Below are positions 11,610 to 25,019 of a DNA stretch of 64,000 nucleotides, one piece after another. Numbering within the stretch: position 1 is the first letter of the stretch; every line of letters starts with the position of its first letter. The notes beneath the pieces are model-generated. The model was not told the origin of the DNA. It did not search any database and worked only from the letters and a program-made list of their open reading frames with translations. Origin of the DNA: Nageia nagi (lineage: Eukaryota > Pinophyta); the NCBI GenBank assembly GCA_050084985.1, contig JBITNC010000001.1, forward strand, positions 210,118,001-210,182,000, read 5' to 3'. The translations under genes and the position numbers were made by a program.

Positions 11610-14600
11610 TTGTATCAATGAATTAAAACCCCTTTGTAAATGTTACTAAGTCTAATGGTTGTTGAGGGAGGTGTGGTGATGGTTTTATATGGTGGTATTT
11701 AAATTTTATAAATGAAATTCAATGTGCCAAATGAAGAGATATCCATCATCTAACATACAAAATGTGAATTAACCCTAATCAACCTTATGTCTTGCCATTT
11801 TATCTTTTCAATATTAGGAAGCTTCTTGAAGTGAATGTATAGTATTTATATTGGATATTTTATCTCTTAATATCATTATTTTAAGTGTAATTGAGTGTGA
11901 AGAGATTAGTTATCTTGGTACTTCACCATAAAAGGATGGAGTATGTAACTTCAAATGGTGATTGCAGCCTCTACACTATGATTTTCATGGGTTTTTATTC
12001 GAATCCATAGAGCTTCCTTAAGTTATCAAGTATTTATTATAGTCATGGGTGGCTTGTTATTAGTGGATATATACAATTGGAAGAAGTAAATGCACCCCTA
12101 TATGAAGTACCTCTCATGATTTTGTTGGGGACATCATTGGAAGTGGGTCCTTGGATTTTTGGAGGTCCTCTAACACTCTTGTGGCTTCCTAGTCATGGAG
12201 TTCTTCCTGACTATTAGGTTTTCAATTATTTTTTATTGAATATACCTATAAGTGGGACTATTATTTACTATATATGTTTATAAAAATGTTGGATTTTCAT
12301 ACTTGCATGTTAGGGATTTAAATTGTATGTTGGGTTTTTCATATATGCATTTTTTTTAAAGGGATGGAAAAGCACTATAGTACAAATTATGAAATGGTTA
12401 TATGGAATTATTGATCATAGATGATTGTTGTTCATATTTAAATGAATTTTTATGACATAATATTATGAATTATTTTTCATATTTCATTTTATGCATTTAT
12501 ATATGCAACAAATGTAAAAACCCTAAACTCTTGAAAGGGTAACTAATAACCTCTCATTCGTATGCTTCATTAACAAAACTTGTAACTAGGAATCAACCTA
12601 GAATAAAGCTTGAGAAAAATCTTAGTGAATTTAAAATTTAACTAGATTAATTAACCTCTTAAAAACTAAAATAAATTTTTAAATTATATAAAAATATATA
12701 ATTTAAATTTATACCTTGCATTGTTATACATATATATGCATGATATTGCACCATTAACAATGTTAGTTGTAAAGAAGTAAAAAGGGGTTTCCTTTACTAA
12801 TACTTTGAGGAATTATAACCTCATTTAAACATGAGTTATAGGTGATGATTTGAGAGCTGGAGAATATGGAAAATGAATGATGAATTGAGACTATTATGAT
12901 GCAAGTTGGATAGAGTGTTGATCCTTATCATTTCAACTTTGAATCAAAGATGAACCTTTTGAAATAGATTCTTGTTAACCTATTTTATCTTCATGTAGGC
13001 CTATTCCATGCTATTTTAAATACCTAATAAAATGATATATTATTAGCCCAATTATTTTTTCATTTTAGAGGAACTATCTATGTTCTGATGGTTTCTAGTT
13101 CACCTTATACTCTATACATAAAACTAGTTTTAGTGGAGCAAGAGAAAATGCTTTTTGGAAAACTTAATAAGAGTACTTCACTATAATGTATTATCTTACT
13201 ATTATGATGAAATTATATTTATATTCATATATAATGCTAAGTTTTTATTTATTTGGCATACAAATTTGAGTACTTTGAAAACTATGATGACTTGCATTAC
13301 TATTTTGAATGCTTAATATATGATAAATTTCTCTACAAACTTGAATAGTGATAGCTAAATTGATTAATAAGTGAGATTAAATGGTTGGATGTTGTACTTA
13401 TTATGGTTTTATATCAACATTACCATATATATTTACTTATAATTTAGAAAAATTATGATTTAATGGATAATAATCCTTAACCAAATGTTGGACAGCCTCG
13501 TAAACATTATATTGATTGAGATTAAAATAAAAAATAGCAATGATTATCTAAACTACAAAAAGAAATTATAATAGTTAGAACTTGTATAAGGAAATTGATT
13601 GTTGTTAAATTTTATCAAAGAGAATTATATAAACAATGTTTAATAGTTGAGTGATTTTAAAACTATCATATGGGTTGATAATAAATAATTTTTATCAATT
13701 ACTTGAAAACTTAGAAATAAGTTTGTTCCTTTCCTTTGTAAGGGCATAATAATCTTATGGCCAATGATTTGATATGATTATAATAGTAATTTCACTCATG
13801 GTTATTTATTATGCAAACATGATGATCATATTTCCAACAAATAGGAAGTTTGTTCACACTAATATCTTTTCATGAATAACTGTTGTTGGAAATTTATAAT
13901 TCAATTACCAATAATTGGGTGATTAGATCAACCTAGTCACCATATAATTAATTTAGAAATACTTAAGGTATATTTTGAAAATTCATGGAGGATCCCTTTC
14001 TAGTGCTTATCTTAAACTAAGAATTATTGATCTAAATTGTACATATTGAAACTTAAATTTGTTCCAAATATTAATATGTACATGAATAAGAACTATGTAA
14101 ACTCTAGGGATTAAAACCATTTGATAAATAGGTTAAAGCTTAGAGCTAATATATTAAGTAAAACTAATAATGATACATGATACTTTAATGATAAAAATCA
14201 TGGGATGTATACTATGGTTCCTTGAGAGGAATATTGTTGAAATATATAGATGGATTGGTGTTATGCATTGAGAAATAAATAAGGGTCTCAATCATAACTT
14301 ATTCAAAAATGAATAAAATATTTACTAAATATTACTTACAATCAATATTACTATTACTGTATTACTATATTAAATGATAAGGTAAATATTAATCCTCACA
14401 TGTTGAAAACATGATCATATGCATAAATATATAATAGTTTTATGTTTTCATTATTGTGATTTTTTTTTTGTTTTACTTAGCTTGAGGGTATATAATACAT
14501 GATTTTGTAGGGAAAATAGGGAAGTGTCAAAATTTTGTTTCTCTATATTTTCCCTTTCCTTTGCAAGCATAATTACATTTAATTTCACTATATATGCAAA

Positions 14601-17204
14601 GGGAGGAATCTATTGACACTTAATTTTGTCCACCCTTGATATACTTACTAAGTGTTTTATTCATTTTTATGTTATGTGTGTTATGTTGATCCTTTCTCAT
14701 GTAATCTTGTCATTTATTATGCAAGGTACCCCAACATCAATGATCACCAACAAAAGTAGAATTTATAGTTTCTCTACAAGGGAAAGCATCAAGATTTCAT
14801 TTCGATAGCTAATAAATATTTTAGATGTTCATCAACATCACCTAATGAGATTGGGAACTTGTTATCACATGAGTTATTTTTTATTCCATATTTTGCAATA
14901 ATATGCTTGGGCCAACTTGTCAAGATACTGCTATTTCTTGGATCTTGGTTGTTAACTCTACTTCTTGGATGCTTAGTATCCATGCTACTATATGTTTTAG
15001 TACTATTTACATACCTCAACATATGTGCTAAGGTTCGAGTCTACATTCTAGTGTGTGGATTCATATATCAATATCATTATCTTTGATAAGATCTTATATA
15101 CATATATTTTTCATCATCTATGTAATGTTAATAAATATTTATATCTCTATTGATCCCTATTTCAATAGTGCACTTGATGTTATCTTGATCCAATAGTTTT
15201 AGATACTTTGCTTACTACCATATCTGTTATATCTTAGATTATTGTTACTATTATTTCTTATTATCTTTGTTATATGATATCATTGCATATCATTACATGT
15301 GAATGTTAATATAGTTACTACTTAGTTTACACTACGATTTGAACTAACAATATTCAATACAAATTCTTATTTTATATAATAATATCATCTTATGTAATAT
15401 TGAAAACTTAAAAAATAGACAAATTTCATATGCATATAGTCATTTGCATATATATGATAACATAAAATACTTCAATTATTGCATACCATCACAATATTCT
15501 CTACTATTTCTATTTCTATTTTTAACAAAGTTATACTATCCAATAGAAAAAAATATTGCCCTTTGACAATGCCTAGATTGGCTCTCAAATTGAATGAGCA
15601 TTCTTATTTGGTCAAAAGGTATCTTATAAATCATATAAATTAGGGAAAGTTATAGAGATTATGAAGAGTTATATATTGAGGTTGGAGTTAGGAAAAAAAA
15701 TCCCAAGTAATGGTAAAATAACTAGAATAATAAGGTTAAAATTTGATAATATAACAACACAAAGTTGTAGAGTAAAATGGAACATAGTTGCAGAGAAAGA
15801 TTAGGGTGCTAAGTACTCAAAAGCTCTTGAGTACTACATTTTTTCATGTGTTATTACTTTATTTTTATTATTTATTTCACATATTTCTTACTTGATCCCT
15901 TATACTTATCACTCTTTTAAATTTATAGTTTATTTTAATTTATTTATTTGAGAGTGATAATGCACTAACTCTTTTTAATGTATATATACTTTTAGTCATA
16001 TATTTTAGTCAACATTATATATTTTTTCATATATTTTATTTTTCACATATAATGCTTGTTAATACTAGGGCTGGTATTATTTATAATAAATATAAACAAA
16101 CAATATCACCTTGATTTCCCAAAAATTAACTTTGATGATGAAATCGTATATAAACAATAGTACCTATTCAAATTTAATGGCTTATGAATTTATGTTTGTA
16201 TAAATGTCAATCCAATCACAAACTCTTGTTTGGGCATTTTAATGATACCTTAAGTGGTTTGTTAAGAAGATCACATAAATTATTATATTTATTTTGAGTA
16301 AGTAATGTAATCAATTGTTCAATTCTATCTACTACTTTTGTATTATCCCTAAAACTAATTGAATCCTTTTTCAAGTTGTAATCCCCACATCCATAATAGT
16401 AATTTTTCCATCTTGTTTAACATCCCATTGCATACCTTTTTAACTATCATTTTGTTTTTGAATTTTACTACAAGATTCACCATGACATGGCTTTTTGATA
16501 TGTTTCTAGTTTTCCCCACCTCTTTCTTTTTCTCATGTTTTATATTCATCTCCCTCAATTAGAATAATAATTCAACATAATCCTATATTCATTATACCTA
16601 TATGTTTTTGAATATCATAATCCATTTTCTCAATCCTCTCCTATTCACACCCATCTCATGTGTACCTCTACTCACCTCTGTAACTAACATAAGCCTTGTA
16701 GCTACATCATCCACATCCATGGCCATAATGTTACTTAATGGTTATGAATGTATATCCCATTATTTATTATCAACAATATAGTTCAAAATTGTGTTACCTA
16801 ACAATAATTTCTAATTTACATGGATAAATTATCTCCTCTCATTGAGATAAATATCAATTATAGAAGAAAACCAATTTAAATAGAGAATAAAGTTAAAATA
16901 CTTTGAAATATCCCTATTAGTCACCATTATTACAATTCTTTCATGTTTAATCCTTTGAGTTGATATTTTACATTATTTGATTCTATACAATTTTGAATAT
17001 CTAAAACTTTTAATGTTTATTAAAATAGATCCTTTCCATAATATTAGTCATGTTCAACAAATATTTATTAACTTCTTTTATAAAGAGAAATTATTTACTA
17101 AATTATTTTATAGAGATATTTCAAGTCATGAACTTGAATATTTTTATATAATGACTTCTAACTCCAATAGTAGACTTTATATCCTCATTGAAATGTTTTA
17201 AAAA
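11610..17204. other. Long stretch without a recognisable gene
   Basis: AT-rich, no sustained reading frame. Small frames at 14626-14808, 14859-15086, 16355-16562 (open on both strands) and 16977-17201 match nothing I know and are probably chance. One point stands out: at about 14599-14611 a purine run GCAAAGGGAGGAATC is followed by TATTGACACTTAATTTTG, which resembles a polypurine tract next to a decayed LTR start. I found no partner LTR in the window, so I do not call an element. Confidence 0.4.
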
Positions 17205-17640
17205 TGGGAGATATTTGTATCCTTGTTGAGACCCTATAGAAAAGAGATAAATATCATTCTAATTTGATATCAAAATATGAATAGTAAAATAGTTTAAATT
17301 TTACATTAAAAGACATGTATCTAGCTCATTTATATAATAATTATATTTTCTTATAATTATGTATTATAATATATATGGATTGAAGATAATGATTATATTT
17401 TAAAAGAAATTTGTTATTAAAGAGGATTACATGATGATGCATATTTTTAAATTTAATGATCATAATTTTAGTTTGATCTATATTAGTTGTTAAATCGAAT
17501 ATATTACAAAATGTTTGAAGGATATTTAATTTCTTTATAAAATCATAATGTTTAGCTAATATGATAATATCGTCTATATAATGTAAGAGAATAATGATCA
17601 AGTTATGAAGGATGGTGGTTATGCATCCAACTTATTTGAA
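17205..17640 (-). repeat. Second unit of the LINE fragment tandem duplication
   Basis: About 436 bp, collinear with 17641-18075. Shared landmarks on the plus strand include GACCCTATAGAAA, AGTAAAATAGTTTAAATTTT and AGGATATTTAATT. The two units differ at many positions, so the duplication is old. Confidence 0.7.
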
Positions 17641-18200
17641 AAAATGAGATAGATTTGTACTTTTGTTGGGACCCTATAGAAACGAGAAAATTTTTATTCA
17701 AATTTGATACCAAGATTTGAATAGTAAAATAGTTTAAATTTTACATTAAAATACATGAATCTAACTCATTTATATAAGAATTATATTTTCAAATAATTAT
17801 GAATTATAATATATATGGATTGAAAATAATGGTTATATTTTAAAATAAAATTATTATTAAAGAGGATTGTATGATGGAACATCTTTTTCAATTTAATGAT
17901 CATAAGTTTAGTTTTATCTATATTAACTATTAAATGTAATATATTACAAAATGATTGAAGGATATTTAATTGATTTATAAGATCATCATAATGTTTAGCT
18001 AATTGGATAATATCATCTACATAAAGAAAGAGAATAATTATGAAGTTGTGAAGGATGGTGCCTACACATCCAACTTCTTTGAAATATTTTTCTAGTTGAT
18101 GTATGTAAATACCAAATAGAGCTAGGGATAACAAACATTATTGTTTAAATCCAATATTGTAATTAATAATTTTCTCAAAACACCTATAGAAACCTAAATT
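17205..18200 (-). pseudogene. LINE reverse-transcriptase fragment, tandemly duplicated
   Basis: The minus strand encodes part of a non-LTR retrotransposon RT. From 18190 it reads IGFKQ, a stop, CLLSLALFGIYI, then HNFIIILFLYVDDIIQLA and VNIDKTKLMIIKLKKM. These are the GxKQGCPLSP, YxDD and VNxxKTKxM signatures of LINE RTs. The catalytic YVDD is at 18012-18023. A second copy of the same segment lies at 17205-17640 (YIDD at 17569-17580), and downstream non-coding sequence is included in both. Endonuclease, RNase H, 5' end and poly-A tail are absent. The RT call is strong; the LINE clade is not resolved. Confidence 0.8.
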
Positions 18201-18223
18201 TGATTTTAAATTTATTAGAAATC

Positions 18224-18800
18224 ATAATTTATGCATTTAAATTAAGATAAAATTATAAAAATGGATCTCACAATTCAAGTATTTACAAAAATGATCCTAT
18301 AAAAGTTTTTATTACAAAAATGGCTCTCGTAAATTCATGACCAAAAATATTATATGTAGGCCTACCATTTCTTTGAATATAATGGTCATCAAAATTATAG
18401 GATTTTTATGGATTTTTCTTCATCTTTCCAATGCACTAGCATTTGTATGGTTTGGTGATTAGATCCAAGAAAACCATAGTGAAATATTATATATTTGATT
18501 CTATTTTAGTTAGAGATATAGATGTATGTTTTTCTTTGATATGACTAAACCTTGCAAATGATAGTACATTAGAAAGAGGAAGAAAATCATACAAGAACCT
18601 TGCAATTTTATGAAATATTACTATTTGTATTAAGAGAAATCATACTTTATAAATGGTAGGCCTAAGTAAAATATTTTTATTCATAAATTTGTGAAGGCCC
18701 TTTTTGTAATAATAAATTTTATAGGGATATTTTTATAAATAGATGAATTGTTAGGGCCATTTATGTAATTTTTCTTTAGATTAAATAATTAATTTATGTG
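18224..18800. mobile_element. MITE-like element with about 140-bp inverted repeats
   Basis: The left arm (about 18224-18370) and right arm (about 18649-18800) are imperfect reverse complements. Matching blocks include ATGGATCTCACAATTCA with ATGGCCCTAACAATTCA, then ATTACAAAAATGGCTCTC with ATTACAAAAAGGGCCTTC, and TAGGCCTACCATTT at both inner edges. The central 280 bp is unique and non-coding. Long imperfect inverted repeats around a short non-coding core fit a non-autonomous DNA transposon. I could not settle exact ends or target duplication, so the superfamily is open. It starts about 25 bp from the LINE fragment. Confidence 0.6.
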
Positions 18801-19067
18801 CTTTATTATTATATTTAAATAATTATTCTAATGATTGGTCCAATATAATTTGTTAGCTTACCCCTTGAACTCTTTCATTCTATGAGTTCTATGAAAGGTT
18901 TGGATGAGAGAGATATATCAAAAGATAAACATATTACACACATTTTATTATTCTCATTATTAGATATGATCGATGATTCTCACCACCATGTATCATGTTT
19001 ATATTTTGTGGCCCATTTCTATCACTACCTTTATACTTTTATTTCCATAGTTTATAGGACTTCACCT

Positions 19068-19434
19068 ATTAATTACTTCATCAAAACCCTAAAATTTAGA
19101 CCCATTTTTTTAAAAAAATTAATATTCAACACCCAAATGATATAGGAATAGATAAAGGCAATCCACATGAGCATATCAACACCACTAGCTAATTGACACC
19201 CACATGGTAAGATTGGCCAAATTTATATTAACCAATATTCATAAAAACTTTTTGGAATTCACTTCCATAATGTTTACCCTATTGGGAAGATGCCACATAG
19301 GCGATCCCATCATTTCTATCAACAAAATATGCTACAAATATTCTGATCATGACATTATAATTTTCTACTTGGAATCCATATCACCCAAGAGAATGCTCAT
19401 ACACAAGGTTATACATCTTAATTCAATTGTAATG
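19068..19434. repeat. Dispersed repeat R, copy 1 (partial)
   Basis: Begins GACTTCACCTATT and runs head-to-tail into copy 2. It shares with copies 2 and 3 the blocks ATCCACATGAGCAT, ACCAATxTTxATAAAAAC, GGAAGATGCCACATAGG and GAGAATGCTCAT. The open frame at 19204-19467 covers this repeat and has no recognised product. The family is unknown. Confidence 0.6.
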
Positions 19435-20105
19435 CTTCACCTATTCCCAACTTCAAAAAAATCCTAAATTTAAAACTATTTTTGATTTTTATTTTAATTT
19501 GAATACTTCATAGGTTTAGTAATGGACAAGATGATCCATGTGAGCATGCCAACACTACTAGGTAGTCAACATCCACATGAAAAAATTGATCAAATACAAA
19601 TTAACCAATCTTGATAAAAACTTTTGGTGTTCCCTTCTCAATGATCACCTTGTTGGAAGATACCACATATGTAATCCCACCATTTCTTTCCATGGACTAT
19701 GCAATAGAAAGTTTGGTCATGATGCTATGGTTGTTTACTTGGGGCCCATATCACCTAAGAAAGTGCTTCTCCACATGGTTAGACATATTAACCCAATGTT
19801 TAACTCTATGAATCATAGGAGCAGATAAATTATCCTATGCATCTTCCATATGAAACAAGAATAACATCTTTTCCTATCAAATAATTTTCATACTTCTATA
19901 TGCTTAACCATAGGAGATATGACTACTAATTACCCTCATTTGCTAATTGTAGTTTTGTTAAATGCTATCCCTATTCAATAACCTATCAAGGGTGTGGGAC
20001 ACTAGCTCACCCATATTTATTGGTTAGTCCCACCATGTTATCCAACATCCCCATGCTCGTATATTGGGGAGCCATGAATATTATAATAATATCCTCAAGT
20101 GGTTT
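19435..20105. repeat. Dispersed repeat R, copy 2, left part (interrupted by element A)
   Basis: Starts GCTTCACCTATTCCC and is collinear with 41568-42145. It breaks at CCTCAAGTGGTTT, where element A begins. In copy 3 the equivalent CCTCAAGTGGTTTGTATGG runs on without interruption. The remainder of copy 2 resumes at 33184, on the far side of element A. Confidence 0.7.
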
Positions 20106-21532
20106 TGTATATTCATACATATTTTTGGAGAAATAAGAAGAGTTTTGTATGGGTATGATCTTTTTAATCCTTTATTATTTAAAATATTGTTTCTACTTTT
20201 TCAATTTTATACATTTCCTATAATGTTCAATTTTAGAAGAGATCCAAAAGTATTAGAGTGCACAAAGTTTGTAAAAATAATGGTAGATTAAGATAGTGTT
20301 GGTACTTAATCATTTTTGAGCATTTTCTATAGTGTTTGATTTTAGCAGATATCTAGAAATATTTTAATGAATAAAGTTTTTCAAAATGGTGGAAAAATAC
20401 TACATTGTTATACTTAGCCATTTTCTTATGTTTTATAGAGAATTTGATTTAGGTAAAGATTCAAAAGAGTAGAGTAGGTCAAATTCCATCGAAATAATGA
20501 GAAAATTAAATAGTCCATTTTCTTCTATTCTAGCCTTACTAGAGGTGGTTAAATCACATATCATGAAGAATCATAATTAAATTAGTCACTTTAAGTATTC
20601 CATTCATGAAGATTCAAGTTTCAACCATGTTGGTTAAAGTATATCAAGAGCATTCTATGAAAATAGTTCATTTTACTTTTGTATTTGATTCTAATAGGTC
20701 TATCCAAATTCAAGTACTTGTATATATTACTAAAACCTTGGAAAAATACATTTTCATTACAAGAAGATGATTTCAACTCTTAGAGTCAAGTTCTCAAGAT
20801 CCAGATAAGCTGAAGGGTGTTAGCACATGTAGGAGAATGATCTAGATATTTGTATATTTGAATTTGAGTTATAAATCTTATTAGAGAATCAAATATAATA
20901 CATTATAAATATCTAGTTAGTTAGTTACAAATATTTTATCTATAAAAGTTTGGTAGGAATTAGTTAAAAATATTTTCCAAAGGAAAACTATAAGTATTAC
21001 CTCTCTCTTGAAGAAGGGATTAGATATAGTAGATATTACCCCTATTTTATATTTATGCTAATGATAATAGAATATAATTTACTTCTTAATCTCTTAACTA
21101 TGATATATTTGTCATTAGTCTTAAATGGTTGTGTGATATATTTGTTTGCACTTCATGGACTATGAGAGATTATCAGTAGTTAATTCATAGTTACAAAGTG
21201 CTTTTAGAGTATTGTTACTTGGAGTACCATGCATTATTTGGTGGCTAAAAAATCAAACTATATAACCAGCTTGTATTATGCTATAATGGATACCTATGCT
21301 AGTCCAAATATTTATTTTTTCTTATTTAAACCCACTAACCTAGTATTTTAAATTTGCTTTAGTATTGCAAGTTTATTTTTTACACCCTTTGCTTTTGTAA
21401 ATCCTAGTCTGATCTTGATAGGAACCAACCTTCTTTGGAGATATATTTTTATTAATAGAAATTATTCATCAAAATTATAGATATGATTTTGATTTGTAAA
21501 TTTGTGTAAAAATTACCACATCTTAATCGACA
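20106..21532 (+). repeat. 5' LTR of element A
   Basis: About 1427 bp, starting TGTATATTCATACATATT and ending CTTAATCGACA, that is TG...CA. It is collinear with 31808-33183. Shared landmarks include TAGAGTATTGTTACTTGGAG and the CACCCTTTGCTTTTGTAAAT tail. A TATAAAAG box lies at 20941-20948. Confidence 0.85.
20941..20948 (+). promoter_or_regulatory. TATA box in the element A 5' LTR
   Basis: TATAAAAG in a TTATCTATAAAAGTTTGG context, in the second half of the LTR where an RNA polymerase II promoter is expected. The matching site in the 3' LTR has decayed to CTATCAGAG. Confidence 0.5.
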
Positions 21533-21696
21533 TTATTATAATTATTTTTTTGATGCTCAATGGGATGATATCCTACCTTGAGCTAAATTATTCATGATAA
21601 TTATATTATGATGGTAACTCTACTTCATTGAAACCCTTTTCATATTTGAAAATATTTAACCTAGAAAAGTTCTTTAAGTTTTACTTCTTTTAGTTT

Positions 21697-23440
21697 TTGT
21701 TGATTATAAGAACAAGGTCTAAAAAGAGGAAAGCCAAAGAATTCCTAAGTGTTGAAAGTTCTAAAGGATCTTTTAAAACTTTAATTATAAAATCCAAATC
21801 TCTCACAAATATTATTCACATTTTAACTCTTACTATGTTAAACTATATTCTACCTTTTTCTTATAAGAATATAGTTAATCCACTTATGCAAATGGCATAA
21901 CTAGCTTAACCTATTATTTACCTAGAATGGAATTCTTTTGAAGCTCTCCAAGTTGCAAATCCTCATGAGATCCCAGTGCAAGCTACCAAATCTTTACATA
22001 ATTAAAATGGTTAAGAAAAGACTTCTTACAAACATTTTAAAGATATTTCATATATGAAAAAATAACATAACATAGTCTATGAAGATGTGGTACTTAGATT
22101 GCTTCTATGTCTCTTTCTGACAAGGTTTTGGATTAGTACAAAATAATTCCAACCAATTTCATATCTACATGGGCTCAACTTGCAAAACCCATCATTCTTG
22201 AATTTAATAACATTTATGGATACCTAATCATTGCTATTATAATTCAATATTTTTCAAAGATATCCCAAGGAAAATATATCTAAATTTAACCTTAGATTTT
22301 TCAAATCTTGGGCTAGAATACCTCTAGCTTTGAGGTCACATCCTTTTATGGATTTAATATTCTACCTTAGAGAATTTACTCTAGATTTAGCCTCTACAAT
22401 TTAGATGAATGGACCTCAATAATTTATGAATATTTATAAATCTTCTTTATAAGTTGAAGTTCTCTTATTTCAATAGGAAAATTTCCTACTAGAATATTTG
22501 CACCTATCTCATTTGCACACTCATCTTCTATGAAACCTTCAATGCAAACTTCTCCTTTTTCATCTATAGATCAAACTCCTTAATTACCCTAGTTATAAAT
22601 TTTGAAATTGGAACTTCAACATGATTTACCTATATCACAATTCGAACTTTCCTTAGTAGCTCCTTTTCCATAATTAGCACTTTCTATAACTACCTCTAGT
22701 AGTAATATGTAACATGAAAATGTCAATCAAAAGATGATTATTGAATTGGAAAATTTGGTAAGAACATTTTTCTAATCAAAGGATAGCTAAATAGAGGGTG
22801 ATGTAGAGGTGATATTAATATAATTGAATGGATGATGGAGGTGAACAAAGGAGGTATCCCTATCCTGCTAGAGATCAACCATAAAAAAGGGATCTACCTA
22901 AGATATATAGAGCATATATATCTCTTGAGGTATATATTCCTTATGCTAATTAGGATTGGTGTAGATATTGTAATGACCCTCATGTATAGAATTATTTTTC
23001 CTATATACCAACATTAAATAAGTTTGGTAACTAATGGTGGAATTAGGAATTATTATTATGTTAATGAAGGAATAACAAAAGGGAATCTCATGATACTACA
23101 AAAACCTACTATTAGAGTTGCTAAAATAATGTCTATTGTTAGATAGTTTCATATTTAGAGGTATATTCAATCTTGCCCAACTAATCCTATTCAAATACCA
23201 TCTACTTATTTTTACAAGTAACCATCAAAGAGGCATGTACTCAAATCTATGGCTACTGATAAGTTTTTTTTAGAAAAGCAAGTTCTAAGAAAACAACCAA
23301 TTGCTTGGACTTCTACTTCTCCTTAAATTCAAGAAAGGCAAAAAGTATCTAAAACATCTAGATTCTAATCTTTGATAAGGGACTAGAGAGAAGAAGCAAA
23401 CTGATATTACATATAAGAGAGTTCTTCTTGTATTGTTCCA
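21697..23440 (+). pseudogene. Decayed gag of element A
   Basis: The frame is badly broken but a capsid-like stretch at about 22265-22460 reads FNLRFFKSWARIPLALRSHP, followed by FYLREFTLDLASTI, resembling the FN.RF...W.RIP / YL.AF..DIA..I pattern of Tat-type gag. Around 22960-23000 a WCRYCNDPHV remnant may be the zinc knuckle. The first open piece is at 21697-21900. Translation start and end cannot be fixed. Confidence comes mostly from position between the 5' LTR and protease. Confidence 0.55.
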
Positions 23441-23990
23441 TACAACATTATAGATGAATTGAAGAAAATACTATCAAGAGTATCACTCTTTTATGGCTTG
23501 TGCATTCTTGGACATATAGATTTACCTAAGACAATACTGTTGATCCAAACTGAAGGATATGACATATGGAATTATAATCTGAATGTAGCTACAAAATTAT
23601 TAGGTATGGGTAATAATAAAAATCCTCCTTTTTACATTACACTTAAACTAGGACACATTATCTATAATTACATGATAGATTTAGGGGCTACCATGATAAT
23701 TATGACTAAGAAAGTATTTGATGTCTTTAAATTTACTTACACTAGAGACTCCACTAGAATATTTTAGTTATATGGTAAACATATCAAAACCCTTAATGTA
23801 GTAAAAGATGTTCCAATGAAGATTCATAGGTGTCCAGATATTTTAATCATCCAATATATCATAATTATTGACCTTCCCCCTATGTTTGGTTTGTGCTTAT
23901 ATAGATAATTTACATTCAATATAGGAGGGTACTTAGCTATGTAATATTACCATACATTTATTTTCTTTAAGAATAAAATATTTAATGTTA
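23440..23990 (+). pseudogene. Aspartic protease region of element A
   Basis: The longest open piece is 23459-23767. It carries the pre-protease LKKILSRVSLF-type segment and then the retropepsin core PPFYITLKLGHIIYNYMIDL with GATMIIMTKKVF. The active-site DSGA is changed to DLGA, consistent with a C-to-T change (TCA to TTA), so the enzyme is dead even where the frame is open. The product would release gag and pol proteins from the polyprotein. Confidence 0.75.
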
Positions 23991-24219
23991 TCAATGAGCC
24001 TATTGCAAAATTTTTCACTAAGTAACTACTTGAAGTTAACATGATATATGAGTAGGATTTGTTAATAAATGTTATTAAAGATGTGTTGGAATTCATACAT
24101 TTAGTTTTTAAACTTATGATCAATCAAATTGAGAGTAAGGGTATGGGGAATTATGTAATTATTGAAGATATTATAGATTTACTAGGTAATACAATTCAAG
24201 AACATAGGGAATAGGAATT

Positions 24220-24640
24220 GTGAAACATTCACTTTGATGGAGTGAATTATAAGAATGGAACTGGTGCAAGGGTTATTTTGAGATCCTCTTTTGGTGAAAC
24301 AAAAAGGCACTCTTTTTTACTCATATGGATTTGTAAAAATAATGTAGCTGAGTATGGATCCCTTTGCTTAGGGCTTGAATAATCATCAAAGTTGAAAATA
24401 AAATGTTTGACTATTTTTGATGATTCAAAACTAGTTATTAATCATATGACTAATAAGTGTTTTGCTCAACATCATTATTTAAAAAAATACAAAAATAAAG
24501 CATAGGACTTATTAGATAGCTTTTATGATCTTAATTTTAGTACAATCCTTAGGGATCAAAATAGTGAAGTTGATGTCTTAGCTCAGAAAGGATCAAGATT
24601 TGATCCTACTCATCATTGGATAAAAAGAAAAGGTATCCAA
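24220..24640 (+). pseudogene. Extra RNase H domain of element A, upstream of RT
   Basis: A single frame gives HFDGVNYKNGTGARVILRS, then NNVAEYGSLCLGLE, IFDDSKLVINHMTNK and ILRDQNSEVDVLAQKGS. All four acidic positions of an RNase H active site are present: Asp 24236, Glu 24350, Asp 24422 and Asp 24572. Only two stop codons interrupt it. The AEY..L..GL and DS.LVI signatures are those of the plant/archaeal-like RNase H acquired by Tat elements, distinct from the gypsy-type RNase H at 25890-26230. In Tat/Ogre elements as I know them, this domain lies after RT and before integrase. Here it precedes RT by about 400 bp. Confidence 0.85.
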
Positions 24641-25019
24641 TTTATTTTCAATCCTTTTATTCTAGAAAATGATTATTTTTGGTAATTTTTTGATGATAAT
24701 AAGGAAATTAATTCTTAATTGGCTAAAAAAATGCTATGTTAAAATAACCAAGAGTCACTAATTGAGGCTTTTAGAGAAGAAGATATTTTATAGTTAAAAA
24801 TTAATACTTTTCCTAAATGTATTATTACATTTGAAGATCTCTTTAACAAAGATGATTAGTTAATAAAAGGAAATATTTTAACTTCTCCCAAGAAATTTAA
24901 AAAGTTATAAATATCTTCCAACAAGGTTTTGGAGGTTGGTATTAAGAACTCATATGAAGATATTAAAGAGATAGCTAAAATCATGAAGGAGTTTCCTAGT
25001 ATCATGGCATAGAGATATG

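Noticed and set aside
14595-14640. Polypurine tract and LTR start near 14600
   Set aside because: Purine run followed by TATTGACAC is suggestive, but no second LTR or coding remnant supports an element.
16355-16562. Frames open on both strands near 16.4 kb
   Set aside because: Low-complexity composition, no domain, no conserved neighbour; probably chance.
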